Positions 45,752 to 57,509 of a DNA stretch of 64,000 nucleotides are shown piece after piece. Position numbers and translations under genes: made by a program. The first letter of the stretch is position 1. Every line of letters begins with the position of its first letter. The notes beneath the pieces were generated by a model. The model did not search any database. It saw only the letters and a list, made by a program, of their open reading frames with translations, and had not been told where the DNA came from. This stretch comes from Asterella californica (taxonomy: Eukaryota > Streptophyta > Marchantiopsida > Marchantiales > Aytoniaceae), in NCBI GenBank assembly GCA_036924285.1, contig JAYKYS010000006.1:23348001-23412000 (forward strand), in the 5' to 3' direction.

Positions 45752-46365
45752 GACATATTCCTCTTTTTTGTTCATTCATTATATGATATTTTCATATAAT
45801 GAGACACTCACTCTATATTAATATTATATGAAGAAGTCCATAACTTTACCTTATAAACAGTTATATTTTGTAATACTCACTTCCATTATCCCATGCTAAG
45901 CTACACTAGTTTGTCTTGTGAAGGGTTGTTTGAGCGAAAGCAAAAAAACACAAAAAGAAACGACGGATTTTAAATATTACAGAGAGGGTTTGTACTCAAG
46001 GCAGAATAAGGGTACTCCTATCCTTTTAGAATGTCAAAATGATAATCAAAAGTCGTTCTCTTACACCAAAAGTTTACTCTACTTAGATAAAACTATATCG
46101 ATATGCAAAAATTATATGCTTGGACGTTATCATAAATGTTACTTAACGTTCTCCTGCTCATTTGAGTGAGTAATATTATCTATTTCTTAAATCATTATAA
46201 ATATTAAAATATCATCTTATCATAAACAAAATACCTTGCTTACATTCTTAAATTTTACTTAACGTCCTCTTGCTCCGTCTGACACATGCATGTAAAGCTT
46301 GTATGTAAGTTCACAACATGAAGCTCGAAGCATTACACATAGTCAGAAAACTAACTTCTCCCGGT
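45752..46365. other. no gene seen between cargo gene and repeat
   Basis: AT-rich DNA with TTACTTAACGT(C/T)CTCCTGCTC repeated at about 46139 and 46256 (117 bp apart). One 83-codon frame (45918-46169) without motif. Confidence 0.35.
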
Positions 46366-46770
46366 TCAATCTACTTGGCGAAACATGCATTTCTGAAAAA
46401 GAATCCAGTACTGATTGGAGCCGAGTACACATCATCGGTACTCTACTCCAAGCAATTTTGGATTCTTTTCCACTATACTCTCATTTGGGGATATCAGGAG
46501 GATCGGGAGGCTGAGGTACATGATGGCTGGGCTTGGGAGAAGCTGTAGGTGAACATCGAGGTTAAGAGCACGCTACTCCGTGAAACATGCGTTTCTGGAA
46601 AAAAATCCAGTATTGATCGGAGCCGAGTACGCGATCAGCGATACTCGACTCCAAGCAATTCTGGATTCTTTTCTACTATACTCGAATTTGGAGATATTGG
46701 GAGGCTGAGGTACAGGTTGGATGGGCTGGGAGAAGCAGTAGGTGGACATCGAGGTTAGGAGGACGACGAA
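46366..46770. repeat. two-copy tandem repeat, about 202-bp period
   Basis: The block GAAACATGC, TTTCTG.AAAA..AATCCAGTA, GAGCCGAGTAC, CTCCAAGCAATT.TGGATTC, GGGAGGCTGAGGTACA, GACATCGAGGTTA occurs at 46380 and again at 46582, with about 85% similarity judged by eye. There is no coding potential. Confidence 0.7.
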
Positions 46771-46914
46771 TAGTTTTCATGCCGTAGGGATAAAGAGCTT
46801 CCATGAACCCCAAGCAATTACTTGGTTTATTTCTTGCACTTCCTGCAGAGATTTTGTAAAGCGATCGGAGAACTCGCTACAAAGCTTTTTCAAAGATTAA
46901 GGGTTTGGGCGTCC

Positions 46915-47190
46915 AGACCTCGTGTTTCGTCTCACGATGTTTCACCCTGTCACGAGGCGAAACACAAAAGGGTACGAGGACTACTCGCGAAGGTACCCTT
47001 CGCAACTTAACGTCAGAGGGCGAAACATCATGTTTCGCCTCCGAGTAATCGTCGCGAGGTAAAACACTCTCTGTTTCGTCTATATAGTGGACGAAACACT
47101 CTTTGTTTCGCCCACTGGGTTATGTTCTAGAGGTGAAACAGGTATGTCTCGCCTACCGAGTGGGCGAAACATACATGTTTCGCCTCCCAT
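46915..47190. repeat. second cluster of TGTTTCG/CGAAACA palindromes
   Basis: Inverted pairs such as GGGCGAAACATCATGTTTCGCC (about 47019), GTGGACGAAACACTCTTTGTTTCGCCCAC (about 47088) and GTGGGCGAAACATACATGTTTCGCC (about 47160) have the same arms as the array upstream of the cargo gene, but with varying central bases. The two clusters bracket the cargo gene. Confidence 0.8.
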
Positions 47191-47339
47191 TGGATAATGT
47201 TTTGTATAGGGTGTTCACGACAGGTGACATGAACAGGGAGCAAAGATTACTAGTTTTTTCTAGAAAGCACATGCCTATCTGAGTTCTAAAAACTGTATTC
47301 AATTCAACTTTATTATAAAATCGATGAACCATTAACACT

Positions 47340-47990
47340 TGGTTCGATTTACAATCATCCTACAACTCTTTCAATTTCCGTAATGCCTCTACTAATTCTA
47401 ACAGTTCTTCTTTCTCTTGGCGTCTGAGCTCTATTAGAGCATGCAAATCCCGAGAAATACCTTCTAAGCTTTGTTCAGTCTCTTCTGATTTTTCAACCCG
47501 TGCCAATACCCGATAATGTAAACGCTATATCTCAACAAGCTTCGCAGTATTATCCACTGTAGACATTTCACTTTCTACTGAAGGATAAAATGTCACATTA
47601 TCCATGGCAGTGGCAAGATCTTCTATAGCGTCTTCGAACTCATCTAACTCCTCTATCTCCTACTCCACGTCGAACACGATAAATCGATTTGCTTCGTGTT
47701 TATACCTATTTCGAATCGCCATTTCTTTTTGCAAACAGCATTGAAAATGCTATCTTGTTCATCTGAAGATAACTTCTCAAACTCTTCCGCAGTGATCCCT
47801 AATAGTTTTTCTCCAATATTCCACACAATGGCTATGGGTAAGGCTGCTTCTGGACGATCACTTACACTAATCGATCAATCTTAAATGGAATCGATATTAT
47901 CTTTTACTTCCCCTCTGACCACAAGCGTGTCAAGTCTTCCTACTATCAGATTGCGAGTGATTGAAATATAGCACCTTCCTTGCAGAGCTT
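47340..47990 (-). pseudogene. RPA70-like OB-fold fragment and coiled-coil remnant
   Basis: Minus-strand reading from about 47990 gives RLDTLVVRGEVKDN-like sequence, then PIAIVWNIGEKLLGITAEEF and LSSDEQDSIFNAVCKKKWRFEI (47840-47700). The pattern V.N..AEKLLG.SA.E...L is that of the C-terminal OB fold of replication protein A 70 kDa subunits, which recurs in plant genomes as transposon-associated copies. A stop follows, then a heptad-like stretch (EQSLEGISRDLHALIELRRQ) down to 47340. The assignment is tentative; the frames are broken. Confidence 0.4.
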
Positions 47991-48465
47991 GACGAGGTTT
48001 GTGTATGTTCTACCACTTGCTTGAAACACCCTGGAAAATTACAAGCCACATACGATACAGAACTCCACTTCCGATTTTTGATTATGCGCTGAATAGAAGC
48101 TACCACCTACATGCAAAGCATATTACTTATACACTCTTCAAGTTCTTCCAACGAACACATTCTGGAGTTCTGTCATCTCTACTCAATCTCTCAAGCTCTC
48201 CCGTCTTCGATTCAACGCGTTCAAGCTCTTTCGCCTCTACTCAATTTCTCAAGCTCTCTCGCCTTCGATTCAAGGCGCTCAAGCTCTTCCGCTCAAGAGC
48301 TCTCAAGCTCTCCCGCTTTTGTAACACGACGTTTCATGTCAACAATGTGAAGCAAGCTTGAGTTTCTGAACTTCTATTCCCGAGTCTTCGTCGTCTGGCT
48401 TCTACAATCCGAGCTGTACTCTGACATGACCGAGTTACTTGCTCGCGTCTTCGTGGTGTGGCTTC
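47991..48465. other. MULE right flank inside the TIR
   Basis: A low-complexity TCAAGCTCT/CCCGC-type tandem (48200-48330) gives two Ser/Leu-rich overlapping frames that are not credible genes. The subterminal copy of CCGAGCTGTACTCTGACATGAC lies at about 48409. Confidence 0.5.
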
Positions 48466-48608
48466 TATAGTCCGAGCTGTACTCTGACATGACACTGTTA
48501 CTTGCTTTACGTGCTATTGCAGGTTGAGAGTCCGATCAAGAAGGGAATTATAAGAGGGATCCGATCAAGTCCGCGATTCGTTCTGAGGTCCTATCAAGTA
48601 AATTGCTG
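48466..48608 (-). repeat. right terminal inverted repeat of the MULE
   Basis: Reverse complement of 38736-38878 at roughly 90% identity, ending ATCAAGTAAATTGCTG. The three TTGATCGGA-type motifs and the CATGTCAGAGTACAGCTC block occur in the same order. Confidence 0.9.
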
Positions 48609-48618
48609 ACATAAGAAG
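48609..48618. repeat. target-site duplication, right copy
   Basis: ACATAAGAAG, identical to 38726-38735, immediately outside the right TIR. Confidence 0.85.
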
Positions 48619-50590
48619 GAGGTAATGTATACAGATTGTAACATATTATACACTCTTTATTATTTCTGAAAATATAAAAGCACATGGGTAAAACTACATA
48701 TTATCAATGAATCCCCTATTATTTCATTGATACAAAGAGATTTGATTATATATCATTCTGAGTCAAGATGAGATTGTTTGAGCTGATTCTTTTGCTATCA
48801 AAAGATTGGAATTCTTGGACATTTGACGAGATAATCTATGTAACTTTGTGAGTTTTCTGTCATGAAAGTGGGTGCACCTCATAGCTGTGATAATTGACTT
48901 TGCAAGACTGAAATTCAATCAAAACGTTCATTCGGATGGAATTTCTTGATGTGATCTCCTTTACTCATAGAGTATCTTTCCTTCTTCATTTCAGATCTCC
49001 TTTATTCATAGGATATATTTTCTTCTTTGAATAACTTCATACCTCTCTGTAAAAATACCTTCATTCTTTCTTCTCTTTTTCTTACCTATTGCTCTCTTTT
49101 TCTTACAACTGCGCTGCTCTTCGAGGACGTACATGCACCCTAAAATATTCATGATACAGTTTCTCTAATTCATGGTTATCCTACGTGAAGAGTCTCGCGA
49201 AGTATTACCTCTTAACAGATCTCTACTCTATATTACGTCTCGGAGATTCAGGAACCCTCCAAACATTTAACAAAAAAATAAGAGTTCCAGGCTGTTGATA
49301 AAAGCGATAGAACATTACCATAATAGGAAAATATTTCTGCTTAATATATTAGGAATGAATGTTATTCTTTATTTGTCTTCTGTTCATGAAGTAAGAGAAT
49401 ATTCTTGATACGTCACAATCCGGCCATGATGCACTATGTGTAGATTTTACTTCATGGCATACAAGCTCTAAGCATATTTAGAAATAAGCTTTCAAATCAA
49501 ATGGCTCCTTACAAATAAGAAAGCTTTGAAATGCTGGATAAATTCCACCTCAGAGAAACTGGAGCCTAGCCAAATTCTAGCTATCTCTCTCTCCTAGTAA
49601 AGGTTACACAAAAATGATCGTACGAGAATATCCGAGCATTTGACACCACGGCCGATAAGTATTATCATTCACCTTTTTCTTTTCCCTGCAGCTAAGGACT
49701 GCTATGAAAGAGCGAAATCCGGAGATTCATTAGTAGCTCTACCATTGCTAGGCTCTAACAATAAGAAACAAGGATCATGTAGAGGTACAAGGAGGGAGTA
49801 GCCACCCGTGATCAGTACTGTGGAAATTCACATCGTTTGTACAGCACTGACATTTCAAGGAGGAAGAGGAGCATCCATCTCTTGCTCGAGGCGGTTTGGT
49901 ATGCTATGATAATATGAGGTTCTTGATTTCTTTCTCATAGACCTTAAATCTTGATAATACTGTTACGCGCTTGCAATGTAGCTGCAAGTGATACAAAAGA
50001 AAAATTAAAATATACTGCAAATGATAAGCATGAGACAAAAGCAAGCGGCAACATTGCTTAGTAACTTGTTAGTACTGTAGGTTATGTCAGGGTATGTTTG
50101 GAATTAACAAACCTGACTGACATGTGTTTGACACTCTCTCTTTGTCTACCTCCGTCTTCCAACTGGAATGCTGGATCGAGCTCCGAAGCGCACGTTTGTC
50201 ATCTAAAGAGAATACACAACCGCCGATGGTAATCAATGCCGAAAGTGATTTTCTTAAACTATGTTCGTGACAGTTCACTCAAGATTTAGACTTCAAATCG
50301 AGCGTTTAAGTAGCGGTGAGCTCAGTTGGGTGAACACTAAAAACAAGAAAAAGTGACCACGACTATCTGATGTCTATATCACGAGGTTCAGCGGACACCA
50401 GACCAAGGAACGCAAATCACTTGCAGCCTTTCGCCTGTGCAAAACTCATGTAGATACAAAACATACGTTATTGATGAATGGAGGGTCTGAGCGGACAAGA
50501 AAATAAGCTCTCATATTGCACTTAACTTCATGAGTGCTACATACACCGGGAAAATTTTATATCAAGCATTGAGATGACACTCGCTCAGAC
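48619..50590. other. unassigned intergenic sequence
   Basis: AT-rich DNA with only one notable frame, 50278-50087 (-), 63 codons with no motif. There are no recognisable repeats apart from a short duplicated phrase, GATCTCCTTTA(C/T)TCATAG, near 48951 and 49005. Confidence 0.3.
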
Positions 50591-50595
50591 GTCAT

Positions 50596-51916
50596 CTATT
50601 GTTGGAAGAAAAACTCGATCAGCTCTTTAACCTCGGCAATACTACGGCCACTTTTACTTAATTCAACAAACAGTGAAGCTTGTGCAGTCTCCTTACGCAC
50701 GAGGCACCTTTCCTCTTTCTCCTTTTCCAAGGCTCGTTTACGTTCCTCCCTCTCATGCTCTAACTGTCTTCATTTTTCTTCATGTTCGATCTCAGCAGCC
50801 TTGCGTTGCTCATCCAGAAGAGCAAATCGGACTTCTAGTTTAGACTTCCGAAACTCCTCTTTTTTCTCCCAACTCTCTTGATAGTTGACTGCTAGTTATT
50901 TTTTACCTTCATTGTAGATCCCCTCCGGTTTTCTTCTTGACTTCTCATCGACATTGGAATTTTTCGTGCATAATCTTGATGTGGCTTGGAAAGCTCTTTA
51001 TCCCTCGTCAGTGTAGCCGATGCAGTAGCAGACAAGTTCACATCATCCATATTCTGTTCTATGACTTCTGCAAACAAATTCATGTTCACCTCTATCAGGC
51101 GTACGCCACACATATCTCCAACTCCTGAAAAGACAATGTTCTTACTAGAAAAAACATTAACATCGATCATCTGATCAAAAATTTCAATCTCGAGAACTGA
51201 AACAGGCTCTTTCTTAGCAAACAAAGTAGATCCAACTTTCTCAAGAGACTGTTCTTCGATGTCTGTTTCGACTCTCGGAGTAGGCAAGCCCAAGGAAGAT
51301 AATGCTGGTGGTTCGACATTTATCTTTCGATCAAAGAGAGCATCCATCTTATGAAATAAGGGACAAGCTTTGTTGAGCTTGTCATTCAAAGTCAATCCAT
51401 GCTATATTTCTTCATCTGTTAAATCTGCTCCCGTCTGCTCCAATAAGTTAGCAGTTGCTTGGTATCGCTGCATGTAACGAAGACATTTTTGTACAACATT
51501 TTATCAGTTACACTCGGAAATCCTTGACTGATCAATTGCATTGTCATCACTCGGTATGATGTAGATTTAGACTGATATTTCTTGTCCACCTTGGTTTTTC
51601 CTCTCGAACCTATGAAGAGCTTGAAAGTTTTCAAGAACTTCGAGATACTAGACTATCAATTCATCATCATCGATACGTAAGACATATCGATCTGATCGTG
51701 TCTTATCTTCATTTCCGCTCGTTTTTGCATTTTTCTCTGTTTTGATATAAGTTGAACCATGTTTGTCGACGTGCTTTCAGCTGTTGATCTCACATGCGCC
51801 CAACTCGCTAACGTTGTGACGTCTCTCACAACTGCTTCATATTGGACACCTCCAGATGTTTCAGTTTCGCCAGCGAGATCTGCCGTGACATCTCTGTTTT
51901 CTTTCTTTTCATACAT
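50596..51916 (-). pseudogene. Myb/SANT-like transposon accessory protein (Harbinger-associated type), frameshifted
   Basis: Minus-strand pieces combine into a plausible protein. A helical DNA-binding segment with KVDKKYQSKSTSYRVMTMQL, FPSVTDKMLYKN and then, in another frame, RYMQRYQATANLLEQTGADL and LNDKLNKACPLFHKMDALF (51600-51340) follows the Myb/SANT-like pattern. A variable Ser/Glu-rich region ends at 50892 with a stop. The reading then goes on as a long charged helix (EFRKSKLEVRFALLDEQRKA ... EREERKRALEKEKEE ... SIAEVKELIEFFFQ) down to about 50596. Such proteins pair with Harbinger (PIF) transposases or occur as host relatives. Frame changes near 51475 and 50890 and several stops mark it as degenerate. 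Confidence 0.6.
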
Positions 51917-52326
51917 CTTCTCAACGAAATGAGAGACTAAATTTCAAACCAGAATTGATGATAGAAACTCGAATTTTGATGCTGTCTTCAAAGCGCATGT
52001 AACAATTTCAAAGTTCACTATGGTGTCTGTCCACGTTGTCCCTTACAAACTCTTGCCGCGCTAGCTACGGACTCTACACGCGCACTCTACTGACATGTTT
52101 GAACCGTTTTTTAAATCGTGTCTAAATGCCGTCAGAATATTTCACAGACTCATACACTCATGTCTTCCTTGGTCCGTTTAGCGTCCGTGAACGATGGCGA
52201 TGGACTTTGCCGCAGAGTCCGTATGTGTCTGACTGACCCTATGTTCGAAACCCCCTATTCTCCGACTCTGGGCAACAGATTTCCTTTGTCTGTACTTGCT
52301 GGCTCTCCGCTGGGCTCTTCGCGAAG
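51917..52326. other. no gene seen
   Basis: A short 99-codon frame (52118-52417, +) overlaps the following tandem repeat and has no motif; it is probably fortuitous. Confidence 0.35.
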
Positions 52327-52637
52327 CTTCGGGTGGACTTGCTCACTCCTGGAAACCCCTGACGAAGCTGTATTCTCCGGGGGAGGGAAGACCAACTCCA
52401 AGGGGTCTGTCATGTAGGCGTTAGTACCTCTGATGCACCTGCGGGACCACTGACCACATTCGAGGATGACTAAACTTCGGGTGGACTTGCTCACTCCTGG
52501 AAACCCCTGACGAAGCTGTATTCTCCGGGGGAGGGAAGACCAACTCCAAGGGGTCTGTCATGTAGGCGTTAGTACCTCTGATGCACCTGCGGGACCACTG
52601 ACCACATTCGAGGATGACGTTTAGTCATCCTCGAATG
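52327..52637. repeat. identical 144-bp tandem duplication followed by an inverted 19-mer
   Basis: 52327-52470 and 52475-52618 are identical as far as I can read, separated by TAAA. Directly after the second copy, 52619-52637 is the exact reverse complement of CATTCGAGGATGACTAAAC, which spans the junction end of the first copy (52457-52475). The second copy end and this inverted piece therefore form a hairpin with 14-bp arms and loop GTTTA. It lies about 230 bp upstream of the GST start codon. Confidence 0.85.
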
Positions 52638-52866
52638 CAAGGTAGAATTAGAATAAGACCGCCTCAATCTGGAAACTATATAATGGCTCATGATCAGAGA
52701 CTTAGAGAAAACCTCGAGTTCAGTTTGCAACGCTCAGCCCCGTGCAGAGTACCTGATTTCCAGGCGAAATCCTCTCGGGATTCACCCTTTGGCTCCGTTC
52801 GTGACGGCCTTCTTTTGTGTATTGAGAATTTGCGTGTTTAAGGCTTCGGGTGGTTACACGATCAGA

Positions 52867-53867
52867 ATGGCCCTAAAGGTGTATGGTGTATGGCGATCTC
52901 CATTTGTGATGACTGTGGTCTGCACACTCCACGAGAAGAATGCAGATTTTGAGCTGGTACAAACTGCCTTTGAAGATATCAAGTTGAAGGAACTACTCAC
53001 GACAAAGAACCCGTTTGTAAAAGTGCCCGCATTTGAGGACGACGATCTCGTTTTATATGGTAAGTAGTTCTTGGTTTGCATCTTGTCGTTCGCTGCACGT
53101 CCAGTATCCTCCATAGCTCGCTCATCTCTGGAGTTAAATCCTGCATATGATATAATGGAATTTCAGAACGTCCTGACTGATTCCGAAGTGATTTCAACAT
53201 TTCTCACTTGCACACTTGCACGGTCGATCATTCTTCCGAAACACTCAGTGAATGGTAGGCTCGAGTGTGAATATTTCATTGAGTAGTTAGCTAGTTATGC
53301 GGCTCCATGGCTTGGGGCTTCTCCTATGTTGAGGCGTCTTTGGTTATGTTTGTACGCTGAAACATTCTTCCCTCGTCCCTTCTTACACTAGAATCACGGG
53401 CTATAGCGAGATACATTGCAGCGAAGTTCGAAGGTCAAGGGACTCCTCTCCTCGGTTCAACTCTGAAACAGCAGGCCCTTGTGAATGTATGGATTGAGGT
53501 GGAGGGACAAACTTTCTTCCCACTTATGTGGTCGATTTGCCTCCAGTCTCTCTACAAATTCACTCCAGAACAAGATGCCTTTGCGCTTGAAACCGCCCTG
53601 GAGAAGCTTGGCAAGGTCTTGGACATCTATGAAGGTCAACTTTCCACGAACAAGTACTTAGCTGGGGACTACTTCTCACTGGCAGATCTGTTTCACATTC
53701 CCATGATTCACGCCTTCATGTGTCTGGTCGATCCAATGCATCATTCTGTGTTTACGGCTCGGCCACGAGTCCACGCTTGGTATCAGGACATATCGGCCCG
53801 ACCCTCATGGAAGAAGATTATTGCCATTCCGGACGCATCAGACTGGTCACAGTACCAGAGGCGATGA
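52867..53867 (+). CDS. phi-class glutathione S-transferase (two exons)
   Basis: Exons 52867-53059 and 53392-53867 are joined by a GT-AG intron of 332 bp and encode 222 residues, close to the usual 210-220 of phi GSTs. The N-terminal thioredoxin fold reads LKVYGVWRSPFVMTVV with the candidate catalytic Ser11. The glutathione-binding loop NPFVKVPAFEDDDLVLY is followed across the splice by ESRAIARYIAAKF, the phi SNAIL/TRAP-like segment. The C-terminal all-helical domain contains KLGKVLDIYEGQL, YLAGDYFSLADLFHIPMI and RPRVHAWYQDISARPSW, all typical. Phi GSTs conjugate glutathione to electrophiles, reduce hydroperoxides or bind ligands in the cytosol. Arabidopsis phi genes usually have two introns; only the second-position intron is present here. 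The frame is intact with no stops, so it is probably functional. Confidence 0.92.
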
Positions 53868-56800
53868 TGCAGCAAAGCTGAAAACACCTTTTCTTCTGAA
53901 CTGCACTGCAGAAGCTGATCGAAGTTAGTGTAGATGTTCATTCAAGGTCCAATGCAAGGCCGAGTGCAGAGCTCTCTGCAGCTATCCACGACTTTCTCAC
54001 ATAAAACCGTTGAGTCGCGTGGTTGAATTAGCATATACTTAGTACATTTCAGTTGATCTTACGGTGAGGCTTAAGATCAAACCTTTAATATGGGAGAAGC
54101 TGATATCGTAACTTAAATTTTAAAGGTCAAGAATACTGGACGACAGTAGAGCAATCATTTAATCCTATAAGGAACTAGTATGGAGTTCTATTTCACTTGA
54201 CTCGAGGAATGTACGTCATGTGGGAATAAAAGGTATTTTTTTACACTGTGTAAAACTAATGTAGTAGTCTTTTTCATCTTTGATTAGTTTGTATTCTTTT
54301 ATACTTATGATGTTAAGATTTTGCAAAATTCCTTACATTACTTATAATATTATCCAACATGGATACCCTTCATATTTCTATTTTGGTGGATCCAAAACTT
54401 CTTCCAATGCAAACTCCTATTTTAGCTAAATGGATCTCCCAGGTACCTTGTCTTCTGCGCTTTCTCCTTGGGAAAGAGATGCAGAAACAGATTCGCCAGA
54501 AGTTGCTTCTTCGACTCCCGGTAAGATTCGATCTTTCATCCGTTCCTCCCCTGCCTATCCTCCAAGAAGAGGCAAGTTGTGCTTCCGGGCACATGCCACC
54601 CACTCACGATCCTGGGCAAGATCTTCTTCTCGAGTCAATACCCTCGGTCCTCGGATTCTGGCCTGTGGAAGACCCTGCGCCACCAATCTTCAGTCCAGGA
54701 AGATGATCTTCCTCGAGCTACTCCTGCCTTTGCAGATACACGGTTGCGGGGTGGTAACGCTGCCCACACTTCCTCCAGAAGTCCCTGGTCTGCGAGGTTC
54801 CAATCCCATAGGAAAAAATCGAGATCCAACTCCTTGAGGAAGGGTGTGGCCTCGGCGAACTCTACTGCCGGTAATACCAACCCTCGAGGATGCATCGACA
54901 TACTGGAAGATCTGTTGCACTAAGCCACACGCACTTACTGTGAGCTGAAGGCTCAGTTCTTCTCAAGTGCCCACAGTCTAGCTTCTACTTCTCAGAAGAC
55001 GAAACTAGTCTTCCAGAAGACAGCTACTCCGTCTTTCGAGATTTTAACAGTACTTCCTAGATAGCTCTCGTCTTCCAAGCTATATCTAAACAATCCTAAC
55101 TAAGCAAGGCCCCGCATGGATTACCAAGAAGACAACCCACCTTGCATTGCATCCTACTTCCTATCAGAAGATACAAGATTAGTGAAACGTAGAGTGCATA
55201 ACAGGTTCAGAAGATGGTTGCGGGCTCCTGCGGTGACAGTGACCTCTGGGAAGACACCCGAGACAGTTTCCGATTCAATGTCTTTCTCGGAAGACCTCCC
55301 AAAGTCAGGCTTCCCTTCACTGGTCTCACTTGTCTTCTTCTTCCTACGCGTAATCTATCCTCACAACAGACTCAAGACAATTGCACTATGTTCTTCTGAA
55401 CTTCTCACCTCTCATACACACTCAGAAGAAGCTTACTACTCGGTAGGAAGACATGACCCTCGACCATTCTCTCCAGATTCTGCCAGCAAGACTTCTCACG
55501 ACTCTCTCCTAAGTTCGGGAAGAAGAAGGGATGGACTGATATGGGTCGGACAGAAGAGATCCGAAGTGGACCCTCACGTCTTCTAGCGCATTTTGCCAAC
55601 CCTTCCAATCTTCTAGTCTCTCTAGGAAGATGTAGAGTTGAGAAGCTTGGAAGACCGGGAGGCACAGGCCTAGTTCCCGTCTTCCAACCTCTCGAAATAA
55701 CAAACAACTCACCAGCCACTCGGAATTCGTACCAAGCCTTTCTTAACGCAAAACCAACACAAATCCACTCTTGATACGAATTGGGTACAGTCGACTTCCC
55801 AAGACAGTTTCCGAAGATGTTCTGATCTTCCGAAGACAGTTTCCGAAGATGTTCTTATCTTCTAAAGCTCTTCTGTTCAAGGTTTCGGGAATAGAGGGAT
55901 GGTAGGGTAGGGAAATTGATAGCTGGGATCTCCAATTTGAGGGCTAGGAGTAGGGAAGCTCGAATTGAACTCGGGAAGAATCAGGAAGATGTCTGACAAA
56001 AATTGGGCAGTGCTTCCGCGCCCAATGTCATAATAGGAAAATGAGGATGGAGGAATCGATCGATTAGGCTGCCTGCAAACCACTGGAGAAGCGCGGGGGA
56101 TACCAACAAAGGCGAGAAGTAGTGGGGAAGGGGAGAGAACATGGGAAAAACCTTACTGTCTTCTGTTGACTTCCCGATCTATCTTCGATCTTTCGCGCGC
56201 TTTTGGTTCGAGTTCCAGCTCCAATGCGATCCCACAAGGCTGCTTCCGCTGTCAGCTTCTGGCTACGTCTCAATTCCACCTTCGATTGTACTTCAGTCAC
56301 CCTCCAATGTCAACTTCCGGTTGCTCACAGAAAACGTCTTGCACCTACTATGCTCCCTGCGCTTCAGCAATTCGATCTCGCCTTCTTGCTAGTTTCGAAT
56401 CGATCCTAATCCTCACTCGATTTCACCTCGCTGTCTCCTCACACAAGGCTCACCCTCAAATCGAACTTCTTAATCAAGAAACGCTCCTGCTGCAGGAAGT
56501 TGGAAATCTGCTAATGCGCTTCCTGCGCATCTTCCCCGCAGTTTAGCGCAGGTTTCGAACCTAGATGACCTACCTGACCTACCTACCTCCTTGGTGTTAC
56601 CTAGTAGATACACCCACTCTTTTACCAGGTTATGCTTCCGTGGTTGCGATTGGCCACTCTCACTCTAATTAAAGACCTATGCATGAGTTCACTTTACCTT
56701 AAATGTTTATCGATTATACATCTGGATTAGCGTAAACTCTAAATACTTGATACCCTACAAAAACACTATAAATCACTTTATCTGTGTGAGGAAATCATTG

Positions 56801-57500
56801 TGATAAGAGTCACAATTAGTTAGATGCATACCAATGAATGACTGAACCATGGTTTCAAACTGGCCGAACATCCATCTTGCTGGTTAAGATTGGTTCAATA
56901 GTTTGACACCCTCTATTGTCTAGAAATACCATGTCCAAGAGTCTGCAGTAAAGTTCTGGCGCAGTAAGTCATTGAACAGGTGAACACAATCTGTTGAAGC
57001 ACGGGATTTTGGTGCTTCCAAACAAATTCGGAAAATCAATTTGAATGCTTTAGATATGGAGGTCTTGGTAACACAATTTTCATTGCTCGATTTGAGACAC
57101 CACCTCTTTCCTCTTTTCATCTCTGCTTGACAATCTCCCCCAAGTATTCGTTGAAGGGGGTCATTTCGGCGGTCATATACGCTATTAGTCGTAGGGATGG
57201 CACAACTTTGCGAATCTCGACCTATCCGCATGACAGTAATAGAGGATTGTATCAATTTACAGCATTACGGTACTAAAGCTCTCCGATCAGCTTCAAGCGT
57301 TCTGGACACCTTTTGATGATTCCTCGGCGGTAGTAGTGTTTTTCAACCTAAACTCCTAATCTTCTGACATCAATGATAAGGCCCTGAGTGTGTGGAGAAT
57401 CACCGTGATTGTAGTTTCGGTGATCTATTGAAGGTACGTACGAGGTATGACGTTGCAGTCTTTCTTAACAGGAACGGTTGACAGATCAAATTCTTGAAGA
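53868..57500. other. unassigned; short frames and repeats
   Basis: No named gene. Frames at 54359-54923 (+) are Ser/Pro/Arg-rich with mixed reading frames and could be a retro-gag relic. 55000-55870 is rich in CTTCC/GAAGA phrases on the plus strand; within it TTTCCGAAGATGTTCT repeats twice about 32 bp apart (about 55808 and 55840). Frames at 56064-56546 on both strands have no motif. 56570-57490 is AT-rich with no gene. Confidence 0.3.
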
Positions 57501-57509
57501 GAAAGCTCG

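Larger units (their letters stand above)
38736..48608 (+). mobile_element. Mutator-like element (MULE), 9873 bp, with cargo gene
   Basis: The element is bounded by 143-bp TIRs (38736-38878 and 48466-48608, roughly 90% identical) and a 10-bp target-site duplication. Both ends begin CAG and continue ATTTACTTGAT. The interior holds a MULE transposase (39125-41803), polypurine sequence, two clusters of TGTTTCG/CGAAACA palindromes (42896-43385 and 46915-47190), a multi-exon gene with an FCP1/NIF-like phosphatase domain (43440-45751) and a minus-strand RPA70-like fragment. TIR divergence and transposase stops show that the copy is old. Carriage of host-gene-derived sequence is typical of MULEs (Pack-MULE or autonomous MULEs with extra genes). 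Confidence 0.92.

Noticed and set aside
48200..48330. Overlapping Ser/Leu-rich frames near the right MULE end
   Set aside because: They come from a TCAAGCTCT-type tandem repeat.
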